The notes: generated from the letters alone by a model not told the origin. DNA of 64,000 bases from Pseudomonas saponiphila (GCF_900105185.1 NZ_FNTJ01000001.1:3616501-3680500); one strand, 5' to 3'. Shown: positions 17,969-26,472, counted from the stretch's first letter. Numbers and translations: made by a program.

Positions 17969-18660
17969 ACACTTCCGCCAGGATGATTCCCGTCGCTGCC
18001 GTGACTATGACGCTAGTACTCGGCTTGTCCGCGTGCAGTGTGCTTCCCAAAGCAGCTCCAATGGTCACCTACAAATTGCCCGACTATCACATCGCCCAGG
18101 CGGAGAGTACGCCGCGCGCCGTTCCGGGACCCGGGGCGCTGCGCGTCTACGCCCCTGAGAGTAGTCGCGTCCTGGATTCGGAGCGGCTGTTCATTGCGCA
18201 GCCCGATGGTCGCTTGTCGGCTTGGCAAGGAGTGCGTTGGGCCGACCCCGCACCGGTGCTGCTGCGTGACCGAATCGTCGAAGCCTTCATGCGCGATGGG
18301 CGGTCGACTTCCGTGATTACCGATAGCACCCCAATGAGCGCCGATATGGAGTTGCGCAGTACGCTGCGGGCGTTCCAGCTCGAATACCGCGGCACTGAAG
18401 CGATCGCCGCGGTTCGGCTCGATGTGCAACTGGTCGATCCGGCCAAACGGACTGCTATTGCCAGTAGACGCTTCGAAGCAATCCAAGCCACAGGCAGCAA
18501 GCGAGAGGCCGATGTGGTGAGCGCGTTCGGTGTCGCCACGGATATATTGGCCGGGCAGATCGTTGAATGGGCAGTTCAGGTCGGGGCAGCGCGTTTGCGA
18601 GTTGCACCGGAATTGGCAAGCAACCATGCACCCACAGCGTCGTCGATAAGCACAGACTAG
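17965..18660 (+). CDS. PqiC-like ABC-transport auxiliary lipoprotein
   Basis: A 231-residue outer-membrane-directed lipoprotein. The signal sequence ends in the lipobox 'VLGLSACSVLP', then 'MVTYKLPDYHIAQAE', with the 'SRVLDSERLFIAQPDGRLSA' and 'WQGVRWADPAPVLLRDRIVE' blocks typical of DUF330/PqiC-type auxiliary lipoproteins. Such proteins cap MCE tunnels at the outer membrane. It overlaps the MlaD-like stop as ATGA and is the last gene of the array. It converges on the relaxase gene 67 bp away, with no obvious terminator in between. Confidence 0.88.
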   Translation: MNTSARMIPVAAVTMTLVLGLSACSVLPKAAPMVTYKLPDYHIAQAESTPRAVPGPGALRVYAPESSRVLDSERLFIAQPDGRLSAWQGVRWADPAPVLLRDRIVEAFMRDGRSTSVITDSTPMSADMELRSTLRAFQLEYRGTEAIAAVRLDVQLVDPAKRTAIASRRFEAIQATGSKREADVVSAFGVATDILAGQIVEWAVQVGAARLRVAPELASNHAPTASSISTD

Positions 18661-18726
18661 TCGTCTTAACGGAGCACAGAAGCTAGGGCCAAAACGCTGC
18701 TCGACACCTTAACTCGGTACGACAGC

Positions 18727-20730
18727 CTACGGCCCCGATCCAATCCCAGGACCTCTTTGCCGTCCAACCTCCCATGACACACCGCCGCCGCGTACAGTCG
18801 CGGCGATCTGCTGCCCCAGTCGTGGCTCGATTATCGGCCGCCAAGGCACCAGACTGAATCCCATGCCGTCATCGAGCAGCGCATAGCGACCGCTGGCGAG
18901 CATGACCGAGCGCCGGTAGATGCCGGCTACGCGCTGCCCGTCTGTGACGTGCCGATGCTCCAATCCGCTATCGGCGGCAATGTGCTGGGCGGCCTGCGCC
19001 AGCTCCCGATTGCGCAGCGTTTCCAGCAGATTCCGGGAGAGAATCAGCCGCTGCCCGCGCCGCTGGGCCAGCCCCTGTTCTTCGAGGAAGTCGGCGCGCT
19101 GCTGCAAGGCTTGCCTAGCATCGCCGCCAAAGCCCAGGTCGCCCAGTCCCTTGCCGCCGCCGATCAACTGCTGATCCAGCCAGGTCGCGCCGATGACGCG
19201 GGCCTGCCGTTCAATCGGCAGATGCGATTTCAGTTCGACCGCCACGCCGCCCAGCCGCTGCGCGTCGTACTGGCGGCCACGCTCGGCCAAGTCGTCCGGC
19301 ACCTTCCATAACCCCTCGGCCACGCGCTCCACGATGCCGGCCCGCCGTAGGGCTTCCAGCCGGCGGATATGGGCCGCCACAGCCTCTTGCGGGTCGCGGC
19401 CGGGCTTGGCTCGGCCTTGCTCGATCGCCAGGTGGTGATCGGTGCGGTACAGGCCATTGCTCGCCAGCGTGGCGATGTTCTTGTCGGCCGCCCGCACCTC
19501 GGCGGAACCGCGTACCTCCACCACCGCGCCGATGGGATAGTTCGCCAGCTCGTCGCGGGCGTCCAACGCGACGTAGTGGGCTTTGCCGTCCAACCCGTCG
19601 ATGACCAGATAGCCGCGGTCGTGCAGCTCGTCGGCCAGACCCTTAGCAGCCACGCGACCGACGATAGTGCGGCCGTCGTCGCCCGGCTCGAACACCGCCA
19701 GCTCGCGAGGCTTGCCGCTCATGGCCCGCTGCATCGTTCGGATGATGTCGCCACGCTCGCCCAGGGCACGCAAGGTCTTCTCCGCGTCCGCATGGACGGC
19801 CCAGGTGCCGGGCTGCACCTCGTCGGCCAGGCCCAGGCGCTGCAAGTGTTGCAGGCGGCCGATCAGCAGCAGGCGCTGGCGTTGCAGCCGGGGTTCGTTG
19901 AAGCGTTCGATCTGCACCCGGCCATCCTCGCCGGCCTCGCGCTGCAACGTGCGGTCGAGGCTCGTCCACCGCTCTTGCTCCACCTCGCGCTGCAAGGTCT
20001 GCTGGATCTCCAGTTCGGTGCGCGGCCCCAGCCATTCCGTCGCCAGCTCGGCGGCGCGATGGCGGAAGCCGTGGGCGATGTAGTCGCCCGCGATGATGAG
20101 GTCTTTGCCGGTATCGTCGCGTCCGCGCACGATCAGGTGCGTGTGCGGGTTGTCGGTGTTCCAGTGATCGACCGCCACCCAATCCAGCCGCGTCCCCAGG
20201 TCGGCCTCCATCCGGTTCATCAGGTGCCGGGTGTAGGTGCGCAGGTCGTCCAGCTCCGCACTGTCTTCAGGTGAGACGATGAAGCGGAAATGATGTCGGT
20301 CGTCCTGGCAGCGTTCCTTGAAGGCATCGAGGTCGGCTTCGTCGGTCTGCGGCCCGTAGGCACGGCCCGGCTCGCCGTTCCGGCCGGCACCGTCGCGCTC
20401 GATGTAGCGCAGGTGCTTGGCGAGCGACTGCGGACTGGCGTTGCGCTGGTTGACCAGCAGCGTCTTGATGGTCACGCGCCGTGACATAGGGGTCAGCTTT
20501 GCGCCTGCGAAGCGCGCCGCCGTATGGCCGCGTCCAAGCCGTGAGCCGGGCCGCTGGCCGGCGTGCTGGCCGCTCCCGCCAGCGGTAGGACGGCGCACCG
20601 CCGACTTGCCGCCGCTGGCCTTGCCAGCCTGCTTGAGCACCTTGGAAACGAAGCTCTGGCCCTGGCCTTTGCCTCGGTTCTTCGGCGCGCCAGGGCGCAC
20701 CCAGAAATCATGGTCGCCGCGGTCGGTCAT
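18727..20730 (-). CDS. rlxS: Conjugative relaxase, RlxS/DUF3363 family
   Basis: A 667-residue relaxase that nicks oriT and pilots the transferred strand. The start at 20730 begins 'MTDRGDHDFWVRPGAPKNRG', the usual family opening. A basic linker, then 'LAKHLRYIERDG' (candidate catalytic tyrosine) and the histidine motif 'VDHWNTDNPHTHLIVRGRD' follow, as in MOBP-type relaxases. The long C-terminal DUF3363 region (residues about 250-667) is specific to this family. Longer in-frame readings reach 21213 but run through low-complexity sequence without a convincing start. Confidence 0.93.
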   Translation of the reverse strand: MTDRGDHDFWVRPGAPKNRGKGQGQSFVSKVLKQAGKASGGKSAVRRPTAGGSGQHAGQRPGSRLGRGHTAARFAGAKLTPMSRRVTIKTLLVNQRNASPQSLAKHLRYIERDGAGRNGEPGRAYGPQTDEADLDAFKERCQDDRHHFRFIVSPEDSAELDDLRTYTRHLMNRMEADLGTRLDWVAVDHWNTDNPHTHLIVRGRDDTGKDLIIAGDYIAHGFRHRAAELATEWLGPRTELEIQQTLQREVEQERWTSLDRTLQREAGEDGRVQIERFNEPRLQRQRLLLIGRLQHLQRLGLADEVQPGTWAVHADAEKTLRALGERGDIIRTMQRAMSGKPRELAVFEPGDDGRTIVGRVAAKGLADELHDRGYLVIDGLDGKAHYVALDARDELANYPIGAVVEVRGSAEVRAADKNIATLASNGLYRTDHHLAIEQGRAKPGRDPQEAVAAHIRRLEALRRAGIVERVAEGLWKVPDDLAERGRQYDAQRLGGVAVELKSHLPIERQARVIGATWLDQQLIGGGKGLGDLGFGGDARQALQQRADFLEEQGLAQRRGQRLILSRNLLETLRNRELAQAAQHIAADSGLEHRHVTDGQRVAGIYRRSVMLASGRYALLDDGMGFSLVPWRPIIEPRLGQQIAATVRGGGVSWEVGRQRGPGIGSGP

Positions 20731-21178
20731 GGCTGTGCTCCCTGCAAGCTCCGGCGTGTCCGAGCGTGCGAAGCACGCGGACATGCCTGCATCGGCGCGT
20801 GCCTCGCGCCCCACGCGGCACGGCGGCGAAGCCGCGCCGTGCCGCGCCACCCCCACGTGCAGACTGGCTTTGCGGGCGGCAGAGTGCCGAACCCTTTTGT
20901 CTTGCCTTCCGCCTTTGCCCCTCGCTCCCGCTCCGGGCATCGGCGGCCCGGCGGCGCTGCTGCACGAGCAGCCAGCCCGCCGGCGAACACGCCAATGGCC
21001 GCAGGCCAGGCGCGTTCGAGGCAAGACGCCTGCACGTTGGGCGGCTGCGCCGAAGGCAGCGCGAAGTGCGGTGCGAATGCACCCGCACTGCACGCGCGAC
21101 GACACGGCGACGAACAGTAGAACGACATGCCCGATGGCACGATGAGAGGCGCGGCAAAGTGCAGCGAATCGGCGGCCA
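20731..21178. other. 448-bp gap with two strong hairpins upstream of the relaxase gene; candidate oriT region
   Basis: No convincing gene is seen. Two inverted repeats stand out: at 20758-20782 GTCC-GCGTGC arms with a GAA loop and a two-base bulge, and at 20815-20845 a 13/15-base GCGGCACGG stem, also with a GAA loop. The origin of transfer of MOBP systems often lies beside the relaxase gene, so this is a reasonable place to look. No nick-site motif was recognised and no nick can be assigned. Confidence 0.4.
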
Positions 21179-21766
21179 TCATGGACGTGTCTCCAGCCAG
21201 ATCGGATGCGCAACGCCGATCACGGCGAACGCGCTGACCGGCCCGAAATAGCGGCTGTCGAACGACGCCGGGTTGGTCGCGCTCAACAGGAACAGTTCGC
21301 CCGGTTGGAGACGGCGGCAAAGCTGCAAGGATGGCAGCGGCCGGCCCAGCCGGTCGGCAGGCAGGGCGGCGGCCACCGGCACGCCGTCGATGCGAACCTG
21401 GCCGGCGACGATGCAAACGTGTTGTGGCGCGACTGCGCCCACACGTTTGAGCAGCGGAACGCGGGTCGGCAGGTAGCCGCGCTGCGCAGCCAGCATGGCG
21501 GCCCTGTCGGGCAGCGGCATCAGCACGATGCTGTCCACGGACAGCGGACGTGGCCGCGAGGCGGTGCGCGGGTCGAACGGTTCGATGCGATACCAACCGA
21601 CCGCCACGCTGTCGGACGGGTTGTAGGCCATTCGCGGCAGGGGCTGCACGAACGCCGCCCAGGCCAGCGCAGCGAGGCCGACGGTGGCGAAGCCTGCCAG
21701 CACGAGGCGAGCGCGCAGGCGCGAGCGAGGATGCGGCACGGGGCCGGTCGTGGAAATCGTGGTCAT
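21179..21766 (-). CDS. traF: TraF-like S26 signal-peptidase-type protease
   Basis: A 195-residue inner-membrane protease of the TraF/S26 family. One helix near the N-terminus ('LVLAGFATVGLAALAWAAFV') is followed by 'AYNPSDSVAVGWYRIEPFD', which carries the nucleophilic serine in 'NPSDSVAVG' position, and by 'LLKRVGAVAPQHVCI' with the catalytic lysine. In RP4 the enzyme cyclises the pilin TrbC. It overlaps the DUF2840 gene by ATG/stop coupling (21763-21766). Its size and neighbours match other Tn4371-like elements. Confidence 0.92.
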   Translation of the reverse strand: MTTISTTGPVPHPRSRLRARLVLAGFATVGLAALAWAAFVQPLPRMAYNPSDSVAVGWYRIEPFDPRTASRPRPLSVDSIVLMPLPDRAAMLAAQRGYLPTRVPLLKRVGAVAPQHVCIVAGQVRIDGVPVAAALPADRLGRPLPSLQLCRRLQPGELFLLSATNPASFDSRYFGPVSAFAVIGVAHPIWLETRP

Positions 21767-22320
21767 GGCAATGCCCTCCCGGCCAGCCAGGCGGCGTGCC
21801 GTTCTGCGGTGTATGTGGGTAGCGCCGAGCGCGCTGCGAGCCGGTTCGCGAGCGTGCGCCAGTACGCGGGCGATGTGTCTGCGGCTGCGATGCCCAGCGC
21901 CTCGATGCCGTCGATGCGTTCCAGCACGGCGCGCACGTTGGCATCGCCTTCGGCGTGCAGCAGCAGACGCGCGCCCGGCTGCACGCCGGGGATGCGCTGC
22001 ACGGCGTCCAGCGGCGTGGCGGTCTGCATCACCATGAGCTGCCAGCGGATCGTGCCGTAGTCGTTGGCCTGCCAACGGATGCGGCACAGAACCGCGTTCG
22101 GCAGGAACACGGCGCAGCGCCGCCAGCGGTCGAGCTGGAGCGTGCGCGCCGGTTCGCCGAAGCGCAGGTAGAGCTTGAAGCGCGGTTCGATGTAGGCCAG
22201 CGCCACGCGCGTCAGCGGCACGTTGCCGGCCTGGCCGGCGAGTGTCGAAGGCGCCGGCGGCGGCGCAGCCGTGGGCGCACTTGCTTTGGGGGTGTGGGCG
22301 GTCGAAGCGGATGCGTTCAC
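21763..22320 (-). CDS. DUF2840 protein
   Basis: A 185-residue protein with an alanine/proline-rich N-terminal stretch (about 30 residues). The core 'LTRVALAYIEPRFKLYLRFG' is followed by 'RRCAVFLPNAVLCRIRWQAN' and 'DYGTIRWQLMVMQT', the DUF2840 core found next to traF in these elements. The start is GTG at 22320, overlapping the RHH gene stop as GTGA. Function is unknown. The constant position between traF and parA suggests a role in transfer or maintenance. Confidence 0.85.
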   Translation of the reverse strand: MNASASTAHTPKASAPTAAPPPAPSTLAGQAGNVPLTRVALAYIEPRFKLYLRFGEPARTLQLDRWRRCAVFLPNAVLCRIRWQANDYGTIRWQLMVMQTATPLDAVQRIPGVQPGARLLLHAEGDANVRAVLERIDGIEALGIAAADTSPAYWRTLANRLAARSALPTYTAERHAAWLAGRALP

Positions 22321-22580
22321 GGCGTGCCCTCCGGGGGAAACTCCCGCTCCAGCAGGTCGCGCAGCAGTTCGGCTACGGTCACGCCTCGCGTGAAGGCCGA
22401 CACCTTGATGCGCGCCCGCATGGCGGGCGTGATGTCGAGCGTCAGTCGAGCGGTGTAGAGGTCGCCTTTCTGCACGGCATCTGCGTCGCCCTGGCGAATC
22501 CACGCTTCGGCGTGCGGATTCGCTGGGGGACGCGCACCGATGCCGACGCGCTTGCTGCGTGGTGGTGGCTTCCCAGTCAT
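22317..22580 (-). CDS. Ribbon-helix-helix protein (ParG/CopG-like) downstream of parA
   Basis: An 87-residue basic protein. After a flexible N-terminus, 'YTARLTLDITPAMRARIKVS' and 'AFTRGVTVAELLRDLLEREF' form a ribbon-helix-helix. It starts inside the parA stop (ATGA at 22577-22580), so parA and this gene are coupled. The arrangement ParA plus small RHH protein resembles type Ib partition systems (ParF/ParG), where the RHH protein binds the centromere. That reading is an inference; the larger ParB-like protein at 28.4-30.5 kb may be the partner instead. Confidence 0.85.
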   Translation of the reverse strand: MTGKPPPRSKRVGIGARPPANPHAEAWIRQGDADAVQKGDLYTARLTLDITPAMRARIKVSAFTRGVTVAELLRDLLEREFPPEGTP

Positions 22581-23215
22581 GTCGGCCACCGCAGCAGTTC
22601 GTCGGTGAGCGCGGCGATCTCGCGGGCAGCGGCGCTGTCGGGCGCGGTTTCGCGGGCGAGCCGGCCAGCGGCTACGCTGTCGGCAAAGACGATGCGCTGG
22701 TGGATCTCCGAGCGCAGCGCGGGCAGCGGCTGTTCGGCCAGCGATTGCCGTGCCTCCCTGCCGATGATGGTGGTGCTGACGCGCCGGTTGATGACGAAGG
22801 CCGCGCGCAGCGCTGGCCGGAACACCTGTGCTTCGCGGATCAGTGCGACCATCTCGGCAGAAGCCCATACGTCGTAGGGGCTGGGCTGCACGGGGATCAG
22901 CACGCGCTCGGCCGCCAGCAGCGCGGAACGCGCGAGGGCGGCGATGCGCGGCGGGCCGTCGATGATGATGTGATCGGCCCGCCTGGCGAGTTCTGGCGCT
23001 TCCTGATGCAGCGTTTCGCGGGCAAGGCCCACGGCGCTGAACAGACGGGGCAGGCCCTGCTGGCTACGCCGCTGCGTCCAGTCGAGCGATGACCCCTGCG
23101 GGTCGGCATCCAGCAGGATGACATGCAGGCCGCGCATCGCCAGTTCGCCGGCGATGTGCGTGGCGAGCGTGGTCTTGCCGACGCCGCCTTTCTGGTTGAG
23201 AAACGCGAAGATCAT
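22577..23215 (-). CDS. parA: ParA-family partition ATPase
   Basis: A 212-residue Walker-type ATPase. The deviant Walker A 'QKGGVGKTTLATHIA' begins at residue 8, a Walker B region 'HVILLDADPQGSSLDW' follows, then 'IIIDGPPRI'. The short N-terminus without an HTH places it among the small ParA/ParF/VirC1-like proteins. The start at 23215 begins 'MIFAFLNQKGG'; a 19-residue upstream extension is possible but lacks family similarity. It is downstream of repA and the iteron-like repeats and would help stabilise the excised circular form. Confidence 0.93.
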   Translation of the reverse strand: MIFAFLNQKGGVGKTTLATHIAGELAMRGLHVILLDADPQGSSLDWTQRRSQQGLPRLFSAVGLARETLHQEAPELARRADHIIIDGPPRIAALARSALLAAERVLIPVQPSPYDVWASAEMVALIREAQVFRPALRAAFVINRRVSTTIIGREARQSLAEQPLPALRSEIHQRIVFADSVAAGRLARETAPDSAAAREIAALTDELLRWPT

Positions 23216-23367
23216 GGCGCGGCCCTCCGAGCTGGAAAGCCGGCCTGGCCGTGCCGTTTCGTGGTTGTCCACCGAAACGGCGCGCTTCTACTAAAAGTTA
23301 TGTATTTCTTGTTAGGTAAGTTAGAGGGAACGCAAACCCGCGCCGTTGTTGGCTTTCCGGCGTTTTC

Positions 23368-23432
23368 GTACTCCTGATAGCACGAGGGTCGTACTCCTGA
23401 TAGCACGATACCCGGTACTCCTGATAGCACGA
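23368..23432. repeat. Three 18-bp direct repeats (iteron-like) between repA and parA
   Basis: The identical 18-mer GTACTCCTGATAGCACGA occurs at 23368-23385, 23391-23408 and 23415-23432, with start-to-start distances of 23 and 24 bp, about two helical turns. The array is just downstream of repA on its coding strand. Iterons with such spacing bind Rep proteins in theta-replicating plasmids, so this may be the replication origin of the circular ICE. The unit contains AGGAG on the minus strand, but no gene follows each copy. Confidence 0.6.
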
Positions 23433-23456
23433 GGCCGTCCACAGGTTCTCCCGCAG

Positions 23457-24302
23457 TTATCCCCGTGCCGCGTGCGGCACGGGCCGGAAGGTCAGCAGCT
23501 CGGTGTTGTCGTCCGGCATCCGCTCGATGCCGAGGACGTAGCCGGGCAACGACTGCCGCGCCACCAGGGCGCGCACGTCGTAGGCGAAGTCCGAGAAGCG
23601 GGCCGCGCTGCCGGATTTGCGGTACAGGTGTCGGAAGTCGAATTGCCAGCCGTGCTCCTGCCGCCCGCCATGCTTGCGCACCAGGCGGTACAGCCAGCGT
23701 TCGATACCGCCCTTCAAGCGGAAATAGGCCGGGTCGATGGTCAGCACCAGGGCGGCGTCGAGCACGCCGGCATAGAACCAGTCCGGCAAGATCAGCTCGA
23801 TGCCCAGCGGGGTGCCGCTGGCGTCGGCGAGTTCCTTCCACTCGTTGATCCACGAGAAGCGATGCAAGCGCCTTCCCGTGGTTTCGCGGATGGACGTGGC
23901 CACCGTGGTCGATTGCAGCCGGTCGAGGGCGGCCTTCAGGCGCTGGTAGTCGTTGAGGGACGTGCCGCGCCCGATGAAGCGCAAAATCTCGTAAGGCGTG
24001 GCGCGTATCCAGCGCGACGGGCGCAGGCCCGCGTCGCGCGCCTCCACGATCTGCGAGGCGGCCCATATCAGCACGTCGGCATCCCATATCGTTGCGATGC
24101 CGTGCTCCTGCGTGCCTTCCACGCGAATGGTGACGTTCCCGCTGCGGAAGTCGATCGGCGCCGTGCGCCGCGACTTGGCAAGCGAGAAGAACGGAAAGGC
24201 CATCAAGTCCTGGGAATCGCGTGGCGCCATGTCGCCCGGCAGCGCGCGGAACAGATCGAGCTGTTCGCGCTGCGGCAAGGCTTGCCCTGGCGGGCTGGAC
24301 AT
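23457..24302 (-). CDS. repA: RepA replication initiator-like protein
   Basis: A 281-residue protein of the 'replication initiator protein A' family (RPA-type). 'MAFPFFSLAKSRRTAPIDFR' and 'ATIWDADVLIWAASQIVEAR' are conserved openings, followed by winged-helix-like segments ('TPYEILRFIGRGTSLNDYQR' and 'LYRLVRKHGGRQEHGWQFDF'). A GTG at 24314 would add four residues; ATG at 24302 is chosen conservatively. RepA homologues occur in IncP-like plasmids and in ICEs, where they may allow transient plasmid-like replication. The iteron-like repeats start 25 bp beyond its stop, supporting that role. Confidence 0.88.
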   Translation of the reverse strand: MSSPPGQALPQREQLDLFRALPGDMAPRDSQDLMAFPFFSLAKSRRTAPIDFRSGNVTIRVEGTQEHGIATIWDADVLIWAASQIVEARDAGLRPSRWIRATPYEILRFIGRGTSLNDYQRLKAALDRLQSTTVATSIRETTGRRLHRFSWINEWKELADASGTPLGIELILPDWFYAGVLDAALVLTIDPAYFRLKGGIERWLYRLVRKHGGRQEHGWQFDFRHLYRKSGSAARFSDFAYDVRALVARQSLPGYVLGIERMPDDNTELLTFRPVPHAARG

Positions 24303-24328
24303 GGCGAAGGCCACCCACGCGCCGACGA

Positions 24329-24613
24329 TCAGCGGCCATCACGGTAGTCGCCCGCGTGGCGCTCGGCGTATTCGGGATCGGACGTGGCCTCGTAGCTGCG
24401 CTGGTCGGCCCAGGCATCGAGGTCGGACACCGCGTACATGACGCGGCGGCCGAACTTGCGGAACTTGGGGCCGCCGCCGATCACCCGCTGCTTCTCCAGC
24501 GTGCGCGGCGACAGCCGCAGGTAGTCGGCGGCTTCGTCGTTTGTCAGGTAGCGTTGAGGCTGCGAGGTCGCAGTGACGGCAGCGGCGGCAGGCCGCGAGG
24601 GAGCAGGTCGCAT
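24329..24613 (-). CDS. AlpA/excisionase-like helix-turn-helix protein
   Basis: A 94-residue DNA-binding protein. 'QRYLTNDEAADYLRLSPRTL' and 'EKQRVIGGGPKFRKFGRRVM' form the MerR-like winged helix typical of AlpA/Xis-type 'helix-turn-helix domain' proteins. The start at 24613 is backed by GGAGG eight bases upstream. Proteins of this type act as excision factors or transcriptional switches. Here it lies just upstream of repA in the same direction, so it may control replication as well as excision. Confidence 0.85.
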   Translation of the reverse strand: MRPAPSRPAAAAVTATSQPQRYLTNDEAADYLRLSPRTLEKQRVIGGGPKFRKFGRRVMYAVSDLDAWADQRSYEATSDPEYAERHAGDYRDGR

Positions 24614-24724
24614 GGGATGTACCTCCATCAAGCCCGGCCACACCACGCGGCCGGATAGAGGCACTCTCAAGAAAGCAAGGCTTCTTGCTAAGGGACGATT
24701 CGCACGGGTCGAGAAACGTCCCCC

Positions 24725-25495
24725 CTAATGCGACGGGAACATTGGAAGCTGCGCTAGTCGGCGGTAGCCGCCGTGCATCAGCTCATCGCCGCGGCGTACC
24801 AGCCGCCGTACGCGGGCACGCAATGCACTGTCTTTGTGCCAGTCGGCCGCGACGGCATCCGCGCCGAACAGACCTTCGCCCACCTCGCGCAAGGAGGCTC
24901 CCGCGAGGGTCGCGTCGAGCGCTTGCAAGGTATGCAGTTCCAGCAGCGCGGCGGGCGTGGGGCGGGAGCGGGCTGTTGCCACAGGCGTGGCCACGGTTGC
25001 GGCAGATAGCGCATCCAGCTTCGCAGCGAGCGTGCGGTAGCGCGCACAGGGCGTGGCGCAGGCGCGTGTGGCGTAGAGATAGGCCGAACCATCTTCCAGG
25101 TCGGGTGCGAGTGCCAGCCGAACGCAGCAGCCTGGCCAATGCGATACGAGCACCAGGCGCTTGCCGTCGTGGGTCAGTTGCTTGCGCCCAGGAATGCGCC
25201 AGAACTCGAAGGTATGCGCATCGGGTGGTGGGTCGGCGTCGGGGTATAGCTGCACCACGGCATCGTGATCGGGGAACCAAGCAGGATGTGCGTCGCGCGC
25301 ATCCAGGCCGGGATCTTCCAGCAGGCGCAGGCCCCAGGCCTGCGCCGCATCAGGCTTGCGACGCCGGCGTAGCCAGTCGCGCCGGTAGCTTGGATTCCTG
25401 CGCAAATACTCCCAAGCCAGCGCTGGGCCATCGAGGTGCAGCGTGTAGAGATACGCGGCCGTGGGATACCAGTGTTGGCTGCTGCGGTCAGTCAT
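24725..25495 (-). CDS. DUF6499/DUF2285 protein
   Basis: A 256-residue soluble protein. The N-terminal part 'TAAYLYTLHLDGPALAWEYL' and 'RRNPSYRRDWLRRR' matches the DUF6499 opening. The C-terminal part, 'EVGEGLFGADAVAADWHKDS' and 'LRARVRRLVRRGDELMHGGY', is the DUF2285 helical DNA-binding-like domain. It is a standard maintenance gene of Tn4371-like and Mesorhizobium symbiosis-type ICEs; in the latter, DUF2285 proteins act as excision activators. That role here is inferred from family. The start at 25495 gives 'MTDRSSQHWYPT'. Confidence 0.85.
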   Translation of the reverse strand: MTDRSSQHWYPTAAYLYTLHLDGPALAWEYLRRNPSYRRDWLRRRRKPDAAQAWGLRLLEDPGLDARDAHPAWFPDHDAVVQLYPDADPPPDAHTFEFWRIPGRKQLTHDGKRLVLVSHWPGCCVRLALAPDLEDGSAYLYATRACATPCARYRTLAAKLDALSAATVATPVATARSRPTPAALLELHTLQALDATLAGASLREVGEGLFGADAVAADWHKDSALRARVRRLVRRGDELMHGGYRRLAQLPMFPSH

Positions 25496-25837
25496 GGCGA
25501 AACCTCCCTGTTTCTGGGAACGTCGCCACAATTCCGCTGTGCGGGAGCTATCGAATCGCCATCAAGTGGTCATCAAACTCGGGTTACGCTTTAACTGCTG
25601 GTGTCAAGACAGATTCGCTCCAGTGCATTGCCGAAATCGTCTAAATGCGACGACTGCACCGCCCGGAAATGGGGTGCAGCATTGAACACCGTGCCGAATC
25701 TCGCGCCTGGCATCATGACTGTTTTGGTCAGGAGCGCACCACCCTGGTGCAAGCATGCGGATCAAGACTTGCCAGGTCTTGGCTAAGACCGAAATAGTCA
25801 CAATGCGATACTTTTTGCCTGGTCGCGCTGGAATGCG
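25496..25837. other. 342-bp intergenic stretch, nothing recognised
   Basis: Several short frames occur but none has family-like sequence or a good ribosome-binding site. Base composition dips toward AT around 25550-25640. The stretch probably contains the promoter of the DUF2285 gene at its left end. Confidence 0.4.
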
Positions 25838-26185
25838 TCAATCGGTGATCGAACCGTTTTCCTGAGCCAGTCGAACGTATTCCGACAGCGGCCGCGTCGG
25901 CTGGAAATACCGATCTCGTATCACGGGCTGCTTGAGCGGCCCGACGATGGACGCCAGATCGGACAGCTTCACCGTCGCCAGGGCAGGCATCCCGATCCCG
26001 AGGTCGATCAGGCCGTAGGCCGTATCGCCATCGGTCGGATCGAGCGCGGCCAATAGCCAGGTCGCATGTGCGTCCGGTGTGAACAGGCGCACCACGGGCA
26101 GCGGGTCACATTCCTGGCCTGCGGCGCGGGTGAGGCCGTGGGCCAGTAGGTGCACCCGGTCTTCCTCGGTGACAAGCGTGGTCAA
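25838..26185 (-). CDS. DUF2958 protein
   Basis: A 115-residue protein. 'LPVVRLFTPDAHATWLLAAL' and 'DGDTAYGLIDLGIGMPALAT' followed by 'VKLSDLASIV' are the DUF2958 core. The gene is best read from TTG at 26185 ('TTG ACC ACG CTT', giving MTTLVTEEDR), preceded by GGAAGGGG; no ATG exists near that position. The family is a frequent passenger of ICEs and plasmids and has no proven function. Confidence 0.85.
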   Translation of the reverse strand: MTTLVTEEDRVHLLAHGLTRAAGQECDPLPVVRLFTPDAHATWLLAALDPTDGDTAYGLIDLGIGMPALATVKLSDLASIVGPLKQPVIRDRYFQPTRPLSEYVRLAQENGSITD

Positions 26186-26409
26186 GGCCGCGCCCCTTCC
26201 ACGAACACACGCAATCGCCGAGGCGCATCTGTGCCTGCGGACGGATGCACGTATGCGCAAGCGCACGAAGCCGCAAAAGCGGAGAGGCACGAAGGCGTAT
26301 TGGTGGAAGTCAGGAAAGACACGGATGCGGTTCCCTGGGTCTGAGGAAATCCGCAGATGCGGATCTCCGTAAAAGCACGGAAAAGGAAAACATCACCACC
26401 AAATGAACA

Positions 26410-26430
26410 CTATAGATTGTAGTCCTATAG
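26410..26430. promoter_or_regulatory. Paired CTATAG sites upstream of the XRE gene
   Basis: CTATAG at 26410-26415 and again at 26425-26430, separated by 9 bp, form a symmetric element about 45 bp before the GTG of the XRE-family gene. It could be the regulator's own operator. The assignment rests only on symmetry and position. Confidence 0.35.
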
Positions 26431-26472
26431 GGCGCAATGGGCTGTCATCTTGGTTTTTTGGGGAAACCATAG

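Noticed and set aside
20731..21213. Upstream extension of the relaxase frame to 21213
   Set aside because: The added residues are low-complexity Arg/Cys/Gly text; the family start 'MTDRGDHDFWVRPGAPKNRG' at 20730 is convincing.
23368..23432. CRISPR-like array
   Set aside because: Only three repeats with 5-6-bp gaps, no spacers and no cas genes; iteron-like repeats fit better.
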